Below are positions 37,950-47,051 of a stretch of 64,000 nt of DNA, piece after piece. Location: contig JAKOMP010000014.1 of the NCBI GenBank assembly GCA_022241785.1, positions 27,904 to 91,903 of the forward strand, written 5' to 3'. Under the pieces are notes generated by a model. The model was not told the DNA's origin and did no database searches. It was given only the letters and a program-made list of their open reading frames with translations. A program made the position numbers and the translations under genes. Each line of letters starts with the position of its first letter. The stretch's first letter is position 1. The stretch comes from Cyanocohniella sp. LLY (lineage in GTDB: Bacteria > Cyanobacteriota > Cyanobacteriia > Cyanobacteriales > Nostocaceae).

Positions 37950-38723
37950 CTACCACATTTTCCAAGGAGCCTGACCACTCTTCCATAGCTCCTCTAAGTG
38001 TTGTTTATCACGTAAAGTATCCATCGGCTGCCAAAAACCGTTATGTTTAAAAGCCGATAACTGCTCCATTTCAGCTAACTTTTCCAGTGGTTCTTTTTCC
38101 CAAACTGTGGAGTCATCAGCAATTAAGTTAATTACTTCTGGTTCTAAAACGAAGTAACCGCCGTTAATCCAGGCACCATCACCTTCAGGTTTTTCCTTAA
38201 AGCTATTGATTTTAGTTTGTTCTTGACCTAACGAAATAGCACCAAACCGTCCTGCTGGTTGTACTGCACTGAGTGTTGCTAAACTATTTTGTTCTTTATG
38301 AAATTGAATTAGTTCTGTGATATTTATATTACTCACCCCATCACCATAGGTGAAGCAAAATGTGTCATTACCAAGATGTTCACTGACACGTTTTAAGCGT
38401 CCACCTGTCATGGTGTAATCGCCCGTATTTACTAGAGTGACACGCCAGGGTTCAGCATAACCAGAATGGATATTCATCTGGTTAAATCGCATATCAAAGG
38501 TCACATCCGACATGTGTAAAAAGTAATTAGCAAAATACTCTTTAATGATGTAGCCTTTATATCCACAACAAATAATGAAGTCATTGATACCGTGAGCCGA
38601 ATAAGTCTTCATTATGTGCCAAAGAATTGGTTTACCACCAATTTCTACCATTGGCTTTGGTCTGATACTAGTTTCTTCACTGAGGCGTGTACCAAGCCCT
38701 CCAGCCAGAATCACCGCTTTCAT
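37950..38723 (-). CDS. rfbF: Glucose-1-phosphate cytidylyltransferase
   Basis: A 257-residue nucleotidyltransferase making CDP-glucose from CTP and glucose 1-phosphate. MKAVILAGGLGTRLSEET is the nucleotide loop and RPKPMVEIGGKPILWHI follows, with Lys contacting the phosphate. It ends DKQHLEELWKSGQAPWKMW. It is the first gene of the HEP-type cluster in transcription order, as alr2825 is in Anabaena PCC 7120, and it opens the CDP-deoxysugar branch. The 570-base gap upstream should contain its promoter. Confidence 0.93.
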   Translation of the reverse strand: MKAVILAGGLGTRLSEETSIRPKPMVEIGGKPILWHIMKTYSAHGINDFIICCGYKGYIIKEYFANYFLHMSDVTFDMRFNQMNIHSGYAEPWRVTLVNTGDYTMTGGRLKRVSEHLGNDTFCFTYGDGVSNINITELIQFHKEQNSLATLSAVQPAGRFGAISLGQEQTKINSFKEKPEGDGAWINGGYFVLEPEVINLIADDSTVWEKEPLEKLAEMEQLSAFKHNGFWQPMDTLRDKQHLEELWKSGQAPWKMW

Positions 38724-39297
38724 AAAATTACCTTGGAGATTTGCAGGGAGATTATTTTATTTCAATTTTTCGGAAATGAAGAGGATGCACTTGGATTGAA
38801 TAAAATTGACTGAATAATGTCTTTTCTCAGTACATAATCTAACGATTATTTCGAGCAAAATCGTAAAGAATATGTAAATAAATTTCTTTTGTATATAAAA
38901 CCTTGATGAATATTTATCTTAATTCAAATCAAACAGTTGTAAGTTAGCTAAAAATACTACCCGACAACGACAAAAGATAAGTAATGTCAACTGTTATTGT
39001 GCTAAAAATTGTATTATTCAAAACAAAAATAATTATTTAAAACCAGAAACTAAGCTTATAGCAAGCACAGTAAATTTTAAGGTATAAAATTATCAAAATA
39101 CTTGGATAAAAATAAAATTTCACCTCTGTTTACTGTTAACTGTTAGAGGGTGTTTTAAAAGTTTTGGGTAAATATAATTTGCTACTACACAAGCAAAAGT
39201 TATCTCCGTGGATTAATAAAAAGGTAAGGATCGATGAGACAACGCTGCTGAAGGGTTAGGCGATTTTCATTGGCGTAGCGTGTCCCATTCGACTCTA
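38724..39297. other. Upstream region of rfbF
   Basis: About 570 very AT-rich bases with no gene. The right part (39142-39200) is a dispersed repeat that recurs at 49097-49155. The promoter of the polysaccharide cluster probably lies in 38724-39100; no clear box could be named. Confidence 0.5.
39142..39200. repeat. Dispersed repeat, copy 1
   Basis: Contains AAGTTTTGGGTAAATATAAT and GCTACTACACAAGC. A second copy with about 10 differences lies at 49097-49155, where it supplies the false N-terminus of a remnant frame. Confidence 0.7.
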
Positions 39298-40537
39298 TTA
39301 CGAATTACGAACGACCATCTCCAGATGAGATTGTTGGGGAATTTGTGCCACAACAGCTTTGCCGATTTCCAAAGAAGAAGTAGCCGCTGGGGAAGGAGCA
39401 TTGCAAACATGGATGGAGTTTTGACCTGGTACGATCAAAAAGTCATCTACTAGTTTGCCGTTATTCATCAATGCTTGTGCGCGGACACCTGCATGAGTGG
39501 GGACTAAATCTTCGGCTTGAACTTCGGGAATGAGCTTTTGCAAGCTTCTGGTGAAGGCGGTTTTACTCAAGGAACGGATAATTTCTTGAATACCTTCATC
39601 TACATGTTTAGCTGCTAACTTCCAGAAACCAGGGTAGGTAATAACCTCGGCAAAATCTCGCAAATTAAAGTCGGTTTTTTTGTAACCTTCGCGTTTGAGG
39701 CTAAGAACTGCATTTGGCCCAGCATGAACGCTACCATCAATCATCCGGGTGAAATGAACGCCCAGGAAGGGGAAATCTGGATTAGGAACTGGGTAAATGA
39801 GAGTTTTGACCAGATAACGTTTTTCGGGGGTGAGTTCGTAATATTCTCCGCGAAAGGGGACTATTTTTGCCTGGGGTTCTACCTGGTTTAATTTAGCCAG
39901 GCGATCGCTATGCAATCCGGCACAATTGATCAAGAAACGTGTGGCAAAATTACCGTTGTTGGTTTCCAGTACATGATTTTTACCACTAGAAGAGATTTTT
40001 AGCACCTTGGTATTCAGGCGTAAATCTCCACCCTGCTTCGCAATTAATTCGGCATATTTTAAACAAACTTGTTTGTAATTAACAATACCCGTATAAAATA
40101 CCCGAACTCCACCTACACAATTAACATGAGGTTCAATTTCTTTAACTTCTGCGGGGCTAATTTTTTGAACTGGTATGCCGTTTTCTAAGCCGCGTTGATA
40201 GATGTTTTCTAAGCGAGGTAGTTCTTCTGCATCAGTGGCTACAATGACTTTGCCGCAAACGTCATGCTCAATTCCGTGTTCTTGGCAAAATTCCACCATT
40301 GAGTGACTACCATCACGGCAAAATTTAGCTTTGAAACTCCCTGGTTTGTAGTAAATTCCGGAGTGAATAACTCCACTGTTATTACCAGTTTGGTGAACAG
40401 CTATTACCAGTTTGGTGAACAGCCCAGTTATTTTCTTTTTCTAGGACTAAAATTCGTGCATTGGGATAGCGCTGACCTAAAGCCATCGCTGTAGACAGTC
40501 CAACTATTCCCCCACCGATAATGGCAAAATGATACAT
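39298..40537 (-). pseudogene. lhgO: L-2-hydroxyglutarate oxidase, frameshifted by a tandem duplication
   Basis: A flavin-dependent oxidase of the DAO family that oxidises L-2-hydroxyglutarate to 2-oxoglutarate. The first 48 codons from the ATG at 40537 read MYHFAIIGGGIVGLSTAMAL and on to VHQTGN. An exact 22-base tandem duplication (40381-40402 and 40403-40424) then shifts the frame. Removing one unit restores VHQTGNNSGVIHSGIYY running straight into the long downstream frame, whose later parts (LINCAGLHSDRLAKL, PFLGVHFTRMIDG, VPTHAGVRAQAL) are intact. The rest of the gene looks undamaged, so the event is recent, reversible or an assembly error. As read, only a fragment without the FAD loop could be made. 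Confidence 0.88.
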
Positions 40538-40577
40538 GGGATGCACTTAAAAATTTTGTGTAGTTAACATCTATTAA

Positions 40578-40637
40578 CTACCATACTTTCCCTGGAGCCT
40601 GATTTTTCTTCCATAGCCCCTCTAAGTATTGTTTATC
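40578..40637 (-). pseudogene. 3' remnant of a second rfbF gene
   Basis: Nineteen codons and a stop translate to DKQYLEGLWKKNQAPGKVW, aligned without gaps to the C-terminus of RfbF at 37950 (DKQHLEELWKSGQAPWKMW). DNA identity is also clear. Nothing further upstream matches, so all but the tail of a paralogous cytidylyltransferase has been lost. Confidence 0.85.
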
Positions 40638-40761
40638 TCACTGTATCACCGTAAGTGATAAGGAGTCAGCTAATGCCAACTCTTATCATGTGCAATTTTG
40701 TCCCATCAAAGACAAAAAATATTTATGCAAAAACTAGTGTTTAAAGTTACTAGTTTTCTAA

Positions 40762-42945
40762 TTAATTTGTATTTGTGTATTGCCACATGGCAGAGCTTTG
40801 TAAAAAAGCACTACATTGACTTTCTATAATTACACAAATACTACTGAGTGCTTGTTGATAAATTTCCGTATCCTCTTGTTCTAGGGAAAATTTGGCGGCT
40901 GCTTGTAAATCTTCAATAGCTTTGAGATTATTAGGATCAGATTCCTGACCACTATATTGTGTGAGTTCATAGCGAATCATCCCTCGCTTGAGATAGACTT
41001 TTGCCAATTTGTCATTGATTTTCAGTGCTTGGTTAAAGTCAGCGATCGCCTGTTGATAATCTTGAATAAAATCGCTACTAAATTGGGCCATTTTGTAACG
41101 CACATCACCTCGTTGAAAATACGCTTCGGCGTTAGATACATTCAATCGAATTGCCTGGGTAAAATCAATAATGGCTTGTTTGTAATCTCGTAAAGATTCG
41201 CTACTATATCTAGCCATTTGTGAACGGACAATACCTCTTCTGAGGAAAGCTTCTGTTTCCTGACTGTTGATCCGCAGAGCTTGATCGAAATCCGCGATCG
41301 CTAGGTTATATTCTCGATCAGGATCATGGCTAAATTCAGCTAGCATGTAACGAGCATTGCCCCGATTGACAAAAGCTTTAACTTCTTGGGGATTAATTTT
41401 CAAAGCTTGGTTATAGTCTATCAGCGCGCCTTCATAATCTTTCAAGTTGTAGCGCGCATTACCTCGGTTAACATATGCTCTGGCACTTGTGGGTTCCTGT
41501 TTTATGGCTTGGCTAAAGTTTTCCACTGCTTGCTCATAATCTCGGATTTGGTAAGCAGCATGACCTTGTTGATAGTAATCTGCGAAACTTAAAGTCTCCT
41601 TATCGGGTGTCGGGCGTGCCATCAACGCTTGTTGAGTGTAAGCATTTTGGGAAACATAGGGACGAGTAAATTTCACCATCACGTCCAAATAACCCAAGAC
41701 GCCCACACCGAGTAGACACAAAACAGCCGGATACACTTTCGCTTTCTTCTGAACGTGATAAGACGAATAGCTAGGGTTAGCTACAGGCTGCCAAGAATTG
41801 ACTGGATATAGCGGCATCACTGGCTGTGGTGACCGGGGCCGCTGGGCATATCGCCTTTTAGGGATACTTCTTGGACGGAGATGTTCTTTATTTTCTACTG
41901 CGCGTGACGACGGAAAAGGATCACGTCCACCCAAGCGGGAAGCACGTTCACACCAAGGACAGCTCTCTAAATGGTTGTTGTAACGATGCTGAGGATTAAC
42001 AGTGCAAGTAATTAGACTATCTTCAGCCTCCGCTAAAGCTGATAGCCAAGTTTGGGCATTTGGGCGTAGCTGCGGGTCATTGTAACCATCCTCAAAACAA
42101 CGTAAAAACAATTCCTGTAACTTGGGATGCAGAACTTCCCAAGCCGGTGCTATGGGGGTAGGCCGATAAGGTACTTGTCGCTTTTGACTGTAGGTAAAAT
42201 GTCCAGCCGCAATTCTGGCTTCGTAAGGTGGTGGCTCAGGAATCCCTTGAAATATCCCCGAAAATGGGTGAGTACCTTCCATTAACAGTTGAAAGACCAA
42301 CACCGCCAAACCAAAGGAATCGTGGACAATTTCCCGGTCATGTTGAGCAAAAGTTTTATTCTGTAGTTCCGGTGGAGTAAACTCTGGTTTACCCACTGGA
42401 CAGCGATAAACAAGATCATTATTATCTGGGTCGCGCACCTGAAAAGAGTCTGTATCTACCAAAGTGACTAATGCTGTGTCGCTGACCAGAATATTTGACT
42501 CATTCACATCACCAACGCAATATCCACTATTATGCAAAGCCGCAAAAGCCGCCGCTAAGTTGCGTGCAGTGCGAAGCAAGTACTGATAGTTGAATAAAGG
42601 ACAGTGTTGCCGCCGAGTGCTGGGATTATAAAAATCGATAATTGGCCGCATCCCGCGAATTCGGGGCATTAAAAAGCCGATAATGCCATGACTAGCATCT
42701 GTCGCCCTTAATAAATCTTGTGGCCAAGCAATAGAAATATGCCCCAAGCTAGCTGTAGGGTTTTCCGGCGGGTTGGCAAGCATCGCTCGGAGTTTGTGGG
42801 CGTGAGCATCTGTAGGCTTATGATAAACCTTTGCTACTAAATCACCAGAAGACGGTACGGCATAAATACAAGCTTCACCGCCGCGCCCCAAGCTAACGCT
42901 AAGGTTGATAATTTCTTGCTTGGGAAAACAACGTAGTACCTGCAT
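40762..42945 (-). CDS. Protein kinase with zinc-ribbon-like linker, TM segment and TPR repeats
   Basis: A 727-residue protein of the kinase class found in TerY-P triads. Residues 10-300 are a Ser/Thr kinase domain: glycine loop SLGRGGEACIYAV, lysine in LVAKVYHK, catalytic loop GDVNESNIL in place of HRDxKxxN, and DTDSF in place of DFG. Asp and Asn needed for phosphotransfer remain. A C...H...CPWC segment near 330-350 may bind zinc, a membrane helix (AVLCLLGVGVLGYLDVMV) lies near 410, and five or six TPR units fill the C-terminus. It follows the PP2C gene by 77 bases. The target is unknown; the phosphatase and vWA neighbours are the likely partners. Confidence 0.85.
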   Translation of the reverse strand: MQVLRCFPKQEIINLSVSLGRGGEACIYAVPSSGDLVAKVYHKPTDAHAHKLRAMLANPPENPTASLGHISIAWPQDLLRATDASHGIIGFLMPRIRGMRPIIDFYNPSTRRQHCPLFNYQYLLRTARNLAAAFAALHNSGYCVGDVNESNILVSDTALVTLVDTDSFQVRDPDNNDLVYRCPVGKPEFTPPELQNKTFAQHDREIVHDSFGLAVLVFQLLMEGTHPFSGIFQGIPEPPPYEARIAAGHFTYSQKRQVPYRPTPIAPAWEVLHPKLQELFLRCFEDGYNDPQLRPNAQTWLSALAEAEDSLITCTVNPQHRYNNHLESCPWCERASRLGGRDPFPSSRAVENKEHLRPRSIPKRRYAQRPRSPQPVMPLYPVNSWQPVANPSYSSYHVQKKAKVYPAVLCLLGVGVLGYLDVMVKFTRPYVSQNAYTQQALMARPTPDKETLSFADYYQQGHAAYQIRDYEQAVENFSQAIKQEPTSARAYVNRGNARYNLKDYEGALIDYNQALKINPQEVKAFVNRGNARYMLAEFSHDPDREYNLAIADFDQALRINSQETEAFLRRGIVRSQMARYSSESLRDYKQAIIDFTQAIRLNVSNAEAYFQRGDVRYKMAQFSSDFIQDYQQAIADFNQALKINDKLAKVYLKRGMIRYELTQYSGQESDPNNLKAIEDLQAAAKFSLEQEDTEIYQQALSSICVIIESQCSAFLQSSAMWQYTNTN

Positions 42946-43022
42946 GATTTAATCACGGTGAATGGAGTTATGAAAAAAAACCGATCTAGCAGATCACCAA
43001 AAAATCAATTCGCAATTCGTAA

Positions 43023-43907
43023 TTATTCTCCCCTGCTCCCTGCCCCCTGCCCCTCTGCCTCCTCTTCTTTAAAGGCAGCTACAATCAGCGTCAAATCATC
43101 ATCAGTACGTTGTGTAATTCGCTCAGAACCTAAAAACTTCACCAACTGCTCTTTTGCTAGTGTTTTATCTTCGGCACTTTCTACAAAGTCGAACAAGGGA
43201 AAAAAGAATGGTTTGTGCGGTTCACCAACAACCATATTTAAAGCCAGCATTTGTAATCCGTCGGTGAGGAGACTAACGTTAACTATGGTTTCCCGCCATA
43301 ATCTCATTTGTGCCGAGTCTAAGGCACCAGGTGAAGTTAAAAAAATGGTTTCGTTGATGTATTCGCCATTGTCCGGTATTGTCAGCGCCAGTAAGTTACC
43401 TTGATTATCCTTGGCTACTGCCAAACCATCACCAATCTGGACAACTGCCACCATCTCTGGTGTAGCAACCATAATAATTAAAGTTGTGGCTAAATCTTGA
43501 GGCTGTTTGCTACATGCTACTGCTTCATCCTCCACTGCTTTTTTGGCAGCTAGCAAAGCCTCATTTAATAGTGATTGCACAAATACATCTTGTGCCAAAG
43601 ACTCTCTAGTAATTTCTTTGAGAGATAGAGTCTCTATTGCTGTTTCCACAGCCACCATTGCTCCCACTTTCCCTTGGCTGGCAGAACCTGCACCATCAGC
43701 AGCAGCAGCTACTAACACATTACCCGGCAACAACTGCCAGTGGTGAGCATCTTGACACAGCTGCTTGTTTTTGACGTGGCTGGTACCACATACAGATGCG
43801 GCGACTACCCGCCAATGAGATATCTGTTTTGTTGTGTTCATAGATTTTGTAAAGGCAGCTAGCTGTGTGAGTAAGCTGTTAAGTAGCTTAAAGTGTTCCC
43901 CAGCCAA
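43023..43907 (-). CDS. PP2C-family serine/threonine phosphatase
   Basis: A 294-residue PPM phosphatase, possibly starting at MNTTKQISHW (43841). Metal-binding motifs are visible: CQDAH near residue 50, AAADGAGSASQGK near 68, LLTDGLQML, and TDDDLTLIVA close to the end. It should remove phosphate from the product of the kinase encoded next. It overlaps the vWA gene by 20 bases, which points to one transcript. The last dozen residues (EEEAEGQGAGSRGE) come from low-complexity DNA at the gene's end. Confidence 0.87.
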   Translation of the reverse strand: MAGEHFKLLNSLLTQLAAFTKSMNTTKQISHWRVVAASVCGTSHVKNKQLCQDAHHWQLLPGNVLVAAAADGAGSASQGKVGAMVAVETAIETLSLKEITRESLAQDVFVQSLLNEALLAAKKAVEDEAVACSKQPQDLATTLIIMVATPEMVAVVQIGDGLAVAKDNQGNLLALTIPDNGEYINETIFLTSPGALDSAQMRLWRETIVNVSLLTDGLQMLALNMVVGEPHKPFFFPLFDFVESAEDKTLAKEQLVKFLGSERITQRTDDDLTLIVAAFKEEEAEGQGAGSRGE

Positions 43908-44589
43908 TGGGTGGTAGTGCTACCTGTTCGTCTACCTGAGAATGGGAAACTGCTGACATACTAGCTGACAACCAAACAAACATCTCAATAAAGTTTAATC
44001 CTTTGAGTTTGAGCGGAGTTCGCACAGCTAATTGATTTAAACGCATCATATTAGCATTTTCCACTCCTACTGTGAAGAAAGCTACGCGCTTATTAACTTC
44101 ATCTGCTTGTAAGCGTTGTGCCGCTTGCTCTATCAGATGATCTAATTCGCCCTGTGGCTCTCCATCTGTAATCATAAAGACCCAAGGACGATAATAAGCA
44201 ATGCCGTTAGCACGATAGAGAGATTTACGCTCTTGCACCATGTCTAAGGCTTTATGAATTCCCGCCCCCATAGTTGTTAGACCCTGTGCTGTCAAAATCG
44301 GCGGGTTGAATTGGTCGGCTGTCACAAAGTCTTGGACTATATTGACATGACTATCAAAAGTGATGATGGCTACTTCTACTCTTCTGGCTGCCAAAGAATT
44401 TTTGACTAATTCATCTTTTAAACTCAACAAGCCCTGATTTAAAGCCTCGATGGGATCTCCTTGCATTGAGCCAGATGTGTCCAACAACAAAACACAAGGA
44501 CAACGTGGTTCTGGATTTTCCGCAAACTCTACTACTTCATCAAGTCTTAAGGTATCATGCATAACTTTTTGTGTTATGTTATATGGCAA
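43888..44589 (-). CDS. von Willebrand A domain protein, TerY-like
   Basis: A 233-residue single-domain vWA protein. The metal-ion-dependent adhesion site is complete: DTSGS in LLLDTSGSMQGDP, Thr in GLTTMGAGI, and Asp in MITDGEPQGE. TerY proteins of tellurium/stress systems have this form. In the TerY-P triads described by comparative genomics a TerY gene, a PP2C gene and a kinase gene are joined, the exact set seen here. MHDTLRLDEVV (44562) is the likelier start. A TATACT box lies at 44613-44618 on the minus strand. No terD, terB or terC gene lies near. Confidence 0.87.
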   Translation of the reverse strand: MPYNITQKVMHDTLRLDEVVEFAENPEPRCPCVLLLDTSGSMQGDPIEALNQGLLSLKDELVKNSLAARRVEVAIITFDSHVNIVQDFVTADQFNPPILTAQGLTTMGAGIHKALDMVQERKSLYRANGIAYYRPWVFMITDGEPQGELDHLIEQAAQRLQADEVNKRVAFFTVGVENANMMRLNQLAVRTPLKLKGLNFIEMFVWLSASMSAVSHSQVDEQVALPPIGWGTL

Positions 44590-45084
44590 TTGCTTTATTT
44601 TCCTTTTTTCAAAGTATATAGTTTAATTTCCGGAGCCTACAAGACCAAAGATGGATGTTTACGAGTTATTAGTTGAATCTTTATTAAACAGATAATTTTC
44701 CCTAAATTAACTACACATTTATTTAAGAAAATCTTTATAATTGTTCCTTAGTGAAGCAAAAGAATTACTCATATGGGATTTTTGGCATATAGGTAACATA
44801 GGTAGGACTTACGCATTCGCTACGAAAATCAAGGCTTTGAGATTGCTTCCCTACGGTCGCAATGACGAAAATACGTGGTTGGTTACGTAAGTCCTGATAA
44901 GCTTTTGCAAAAATTTCTAGGTTTTGGTGAGTAATTCTTACCCTACTACCTACAATTGCTGACCCCAGAATCCGCGCCTTTTTAAAGGACAGAATGTCAA
45001 GAATTATTAAAAATCACCAAGTCTCACAGCTTAAGGATTCCCAATAAACATATTTTCGGTATAATTACACAAAAACTTGAAAAT
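44590..45084. other. Gap between the triad and the PatA-like gene, with a MITE
   Basis: Divergent promoter region of about 500 bases. It holds a possible -10 box of the vWA gene (TATACT on the minus strand at 44613-44618) and the second MITE copy. No gene seen. Confidence 0.55.
44805..44894. mobile_element. 90-bp MITE-like element, copy 2
   Basis: GGACTTACGCATTCGCTACG to GTTACGTAAGTCC. It is the reverse complement of the element at 23971-24060 with a few substitutions. Ends are inverted repeats (GGACTTACG/CGTAAGTCC). No coding capacity; it would need a transposase in trans. Confidence 0.8.
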
Positions 45085-46464
45085 ATGAATAATTTGGGCA
45101 CCTTCATCACACTACGTCCCCAAAGCTTGTTAAGACAATTATCTAGCTGTTATGACACTACCTGTATAACCGCCTCTAATAATTTAGTTACTTGGTTAAT
45201 TTACTTAGACCGGGGGAGAATAACTTATGCGACCCATTCAATCGAGCCTTTTGAGCGAATAGAACGCCATCTCAATCGCCTCAGTCATGAAATTCCTCAC
45301 ATTAGTCATGAAGTTCATGTGCAATTACGTTTGATTTTTGAACCTGAATTATACAATCAGTGCAGTGAATATGACCGTGTTAGCAGTGAGCAGCCTCCTG
45401 ATTATCAAGCTATCTATTGGCTAATTAATCAAGGATATCTGGATCATACACAAGCAACATTGCTAATTCAAGAATTAGTCAAAGAAGTAATTGAATCATT
45501 TTTATTAATCAAAACTGGTACTTATGAGTTAAGCGATGCACAAGTAGAAGTACGAGAAATATGCAGATTAGATGTAGAAAAAGTTATAGAATGCTGCCAA
45601 ATACAATTACATAATTGGCAATCTTTTTCGCCCTATATTTCTTCACCTTATCAACGACCGTATGTGTTAAGCACTAACACATTACCCAGTAAAAAATTTC
45701 CCGACCTACAAACAAATTTAATTAACAAAATGAAAGGTCTCAGTTTACGTCATCTTGCGGAAATTACGAATCAAGATGAACTTGAACTGGCTAAAAAGTT
45801 ATATCCTTACATTATCAAAGGCGGGATTATATTACATGAACCAGATCCCCCATTTGATAAGTTACCGCATACAGGAGAAAAGTTTTCAGCAATTCCTACC
45901 CATCAAAAAATCTTACTTAACCGCAAAACAGTAGATACAGCAGTCACAGTAAGTAAAAACTTGACTCACTTTGATGCAGATGTGTCCACCAGTGACTTGC
46001 CAGGTATTTCTGTGCCGCCAAGAGAACAAGAACCAGTAATATCAAATAACATAAATATACCCTCCCAAAGAATAACCGCTGCTACCCTAACGCCTAAAAA
46101 GCTTTATAAAATTGTTTCGGTGGATGATAGTCCCACAATTCTCAAGGAAATTAGCCGTTTCTTAGAAAATGAAAATTTTAATGTAGTCGCCATTAATGAA
46201 CCATTAAAGGCAGTAATGTCAATTATTAGGCACAAACCAGACTTGATTTTATTGGATCTAAATATGGCAGGTATTGATGGTTATGAGTTGTGCCGCATTA
46301 TCCGCAATAATCCCATATTTCAACATACTCCAATTATTTTTGTCACAGGTTACAAGGGAATTGTCGATAAGGTGAAAGCAAGATTCGTCGGGGCATCTGG
46401 GTATTTAACTAAACCTTTTACCCAGGCAGAATTGTTAAAAATAATTTTCAAGCACTTGAATTAA
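45085..46464 (+). CDS. PatA-family response regulator
   Basis: A 459-residue protein with a PATAN-type N-terminal domain and a C-terminal receiver. The start LGTFITLRPQSLLRQLSSCY and the following strand-rich region match PatA, PixG and similar cyanobacterial regulators. The receiver begins YKIVSVDDSPTILKEI near 347; the phospho-acceptor is the Asp in LLDLNMAGIDGYEL, and the conserved Thr and Lys follow in FVTGY and LTKPF. PatA controls heterocyst position in Anabaena, but many paralogues act in motility or other tasks, and nothing here tells which one this is. It is a single gene. Confidence 0.87.
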   Translation: MNNLGTFITLRPQSLLRQLSSCYDTTCITASNNLVTWLIYLDRGRITYATHSIEPFERIERHLNRLSHEIPHISHEVHVQLRLIFEPELYNQCSEYDRVSSEQPPDYQAIYWLINQGYLDHTQATLLIQELVKEVIESFLLIKTGTYELSDAQVEVREICRLDVEKVIECCQIQLHNWQSFSPYISSPYQRPYVLSTNTLPSKKFPDLQTNLINKMKGLSLRHLAEITNQDELELAKKLYPYIIKGGIILHEPDPPFDKLPHTGEKFSAIPTHQKILLNRKTVDTAVTVSKNLTHFDADVSTSDLPGISVPPREQEPVISNNINIPSQRITAATLTPKKLYKIVSVDDSPTILKEISRFLENENFNVVAINEPLKAVMSIIRHKPDLILLDLNMAGIDGYELCRIIRNNPIFQHTPIIFVTGYKGIVDKVKARFVGASGYLTKPFTQAELLKIIFKHLN

Positions 46465-46529
46465 AAAAACACAAGCTATTAGTAACATGATATTAACATC
46501 TTATTGGGGGACGTATTCCTGTTTAAATC

Positions 46530-46995
46530 ATGTTTGAGCCGATAAATCTTGTTGATATTAATAACCATTGGGCGCAACAATGTATGACTCAGTTAGTATC
46601 TCGGCAAATAGTTAAGGAATGTGGATTTAATAAAATACAAAACCTCACCCCCAACCCCTCTCCTTGGTAAGGAGAGGGGAGAATTTGACGCAAGTCAAAG
46701 GCGGGGTGAGGTCAAAAACTAGACTTGGATGTTATTTAATCTATATTCCTAAGGGTTATCGAGACAAAACTGTGCCGAAAAGCCATTGGGTATTATATGC
46801 CATTCAAATAGCTGCATATAGAAATTTTTTTGTAGGTTATCCTAACGGAACATTTCAGCCCAATCAAATCAAAATATATCTCGTGTTCAGGCGATCGCAC
46901 TTATCAGAAACATATTTAATTTTCCTGAACAAAAGAATACAGAGCATCCCCGCAGGAGGAACTGCCGTCAGAAGACCGTCGTCAACTCACTCTTA
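46530..46995 (+). pseudogene. S-layer-homology (SLH) domain gene remnant
   Basis: SLH motifs appear in three frames. MFEPINLVDINNHWAQQC to RQIVKECGF is the start of one SLH unit. A repeat then breaks the frame at 46643. After it, in another frame, comes SHWVLYAIQIAAYRNFFVGY and NGTFQPNQ, a second SLH unit, and then the third frame continues ISRVQAIALIRNIFNFPEQ. So the gene has suffered a repeat insertion and at least one further frameshift. SLH proteins anchor to the cell wall; this one is dead. Confidence 0.82.
46643..46711. repeat. Inverted-repeat element inside the SLH remnant
   Basis: CCTCACCCCC at one end mirrors GGGGTGAGG at the other, and CCCCTCTCC pairs with GGAGAGGGG inside. This 69-base element interrupts the SLH reading frame and is related to the repeat near 18827. 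Confidence 0.7.
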
Positions 46996-47051
46996 AAAGT
47001 GACATGTGGGACTTCTACTGTAAAAGTTAAATTGAGCTAATTCCCCAGCCT

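Noticed and set aside
46664-46996. 110-residue frame as an intact gene
   Set aside because: Only its middle is an SLH unit; its start lies in a repeat and its end is in the wrong frame for the rest of the SLH protein.
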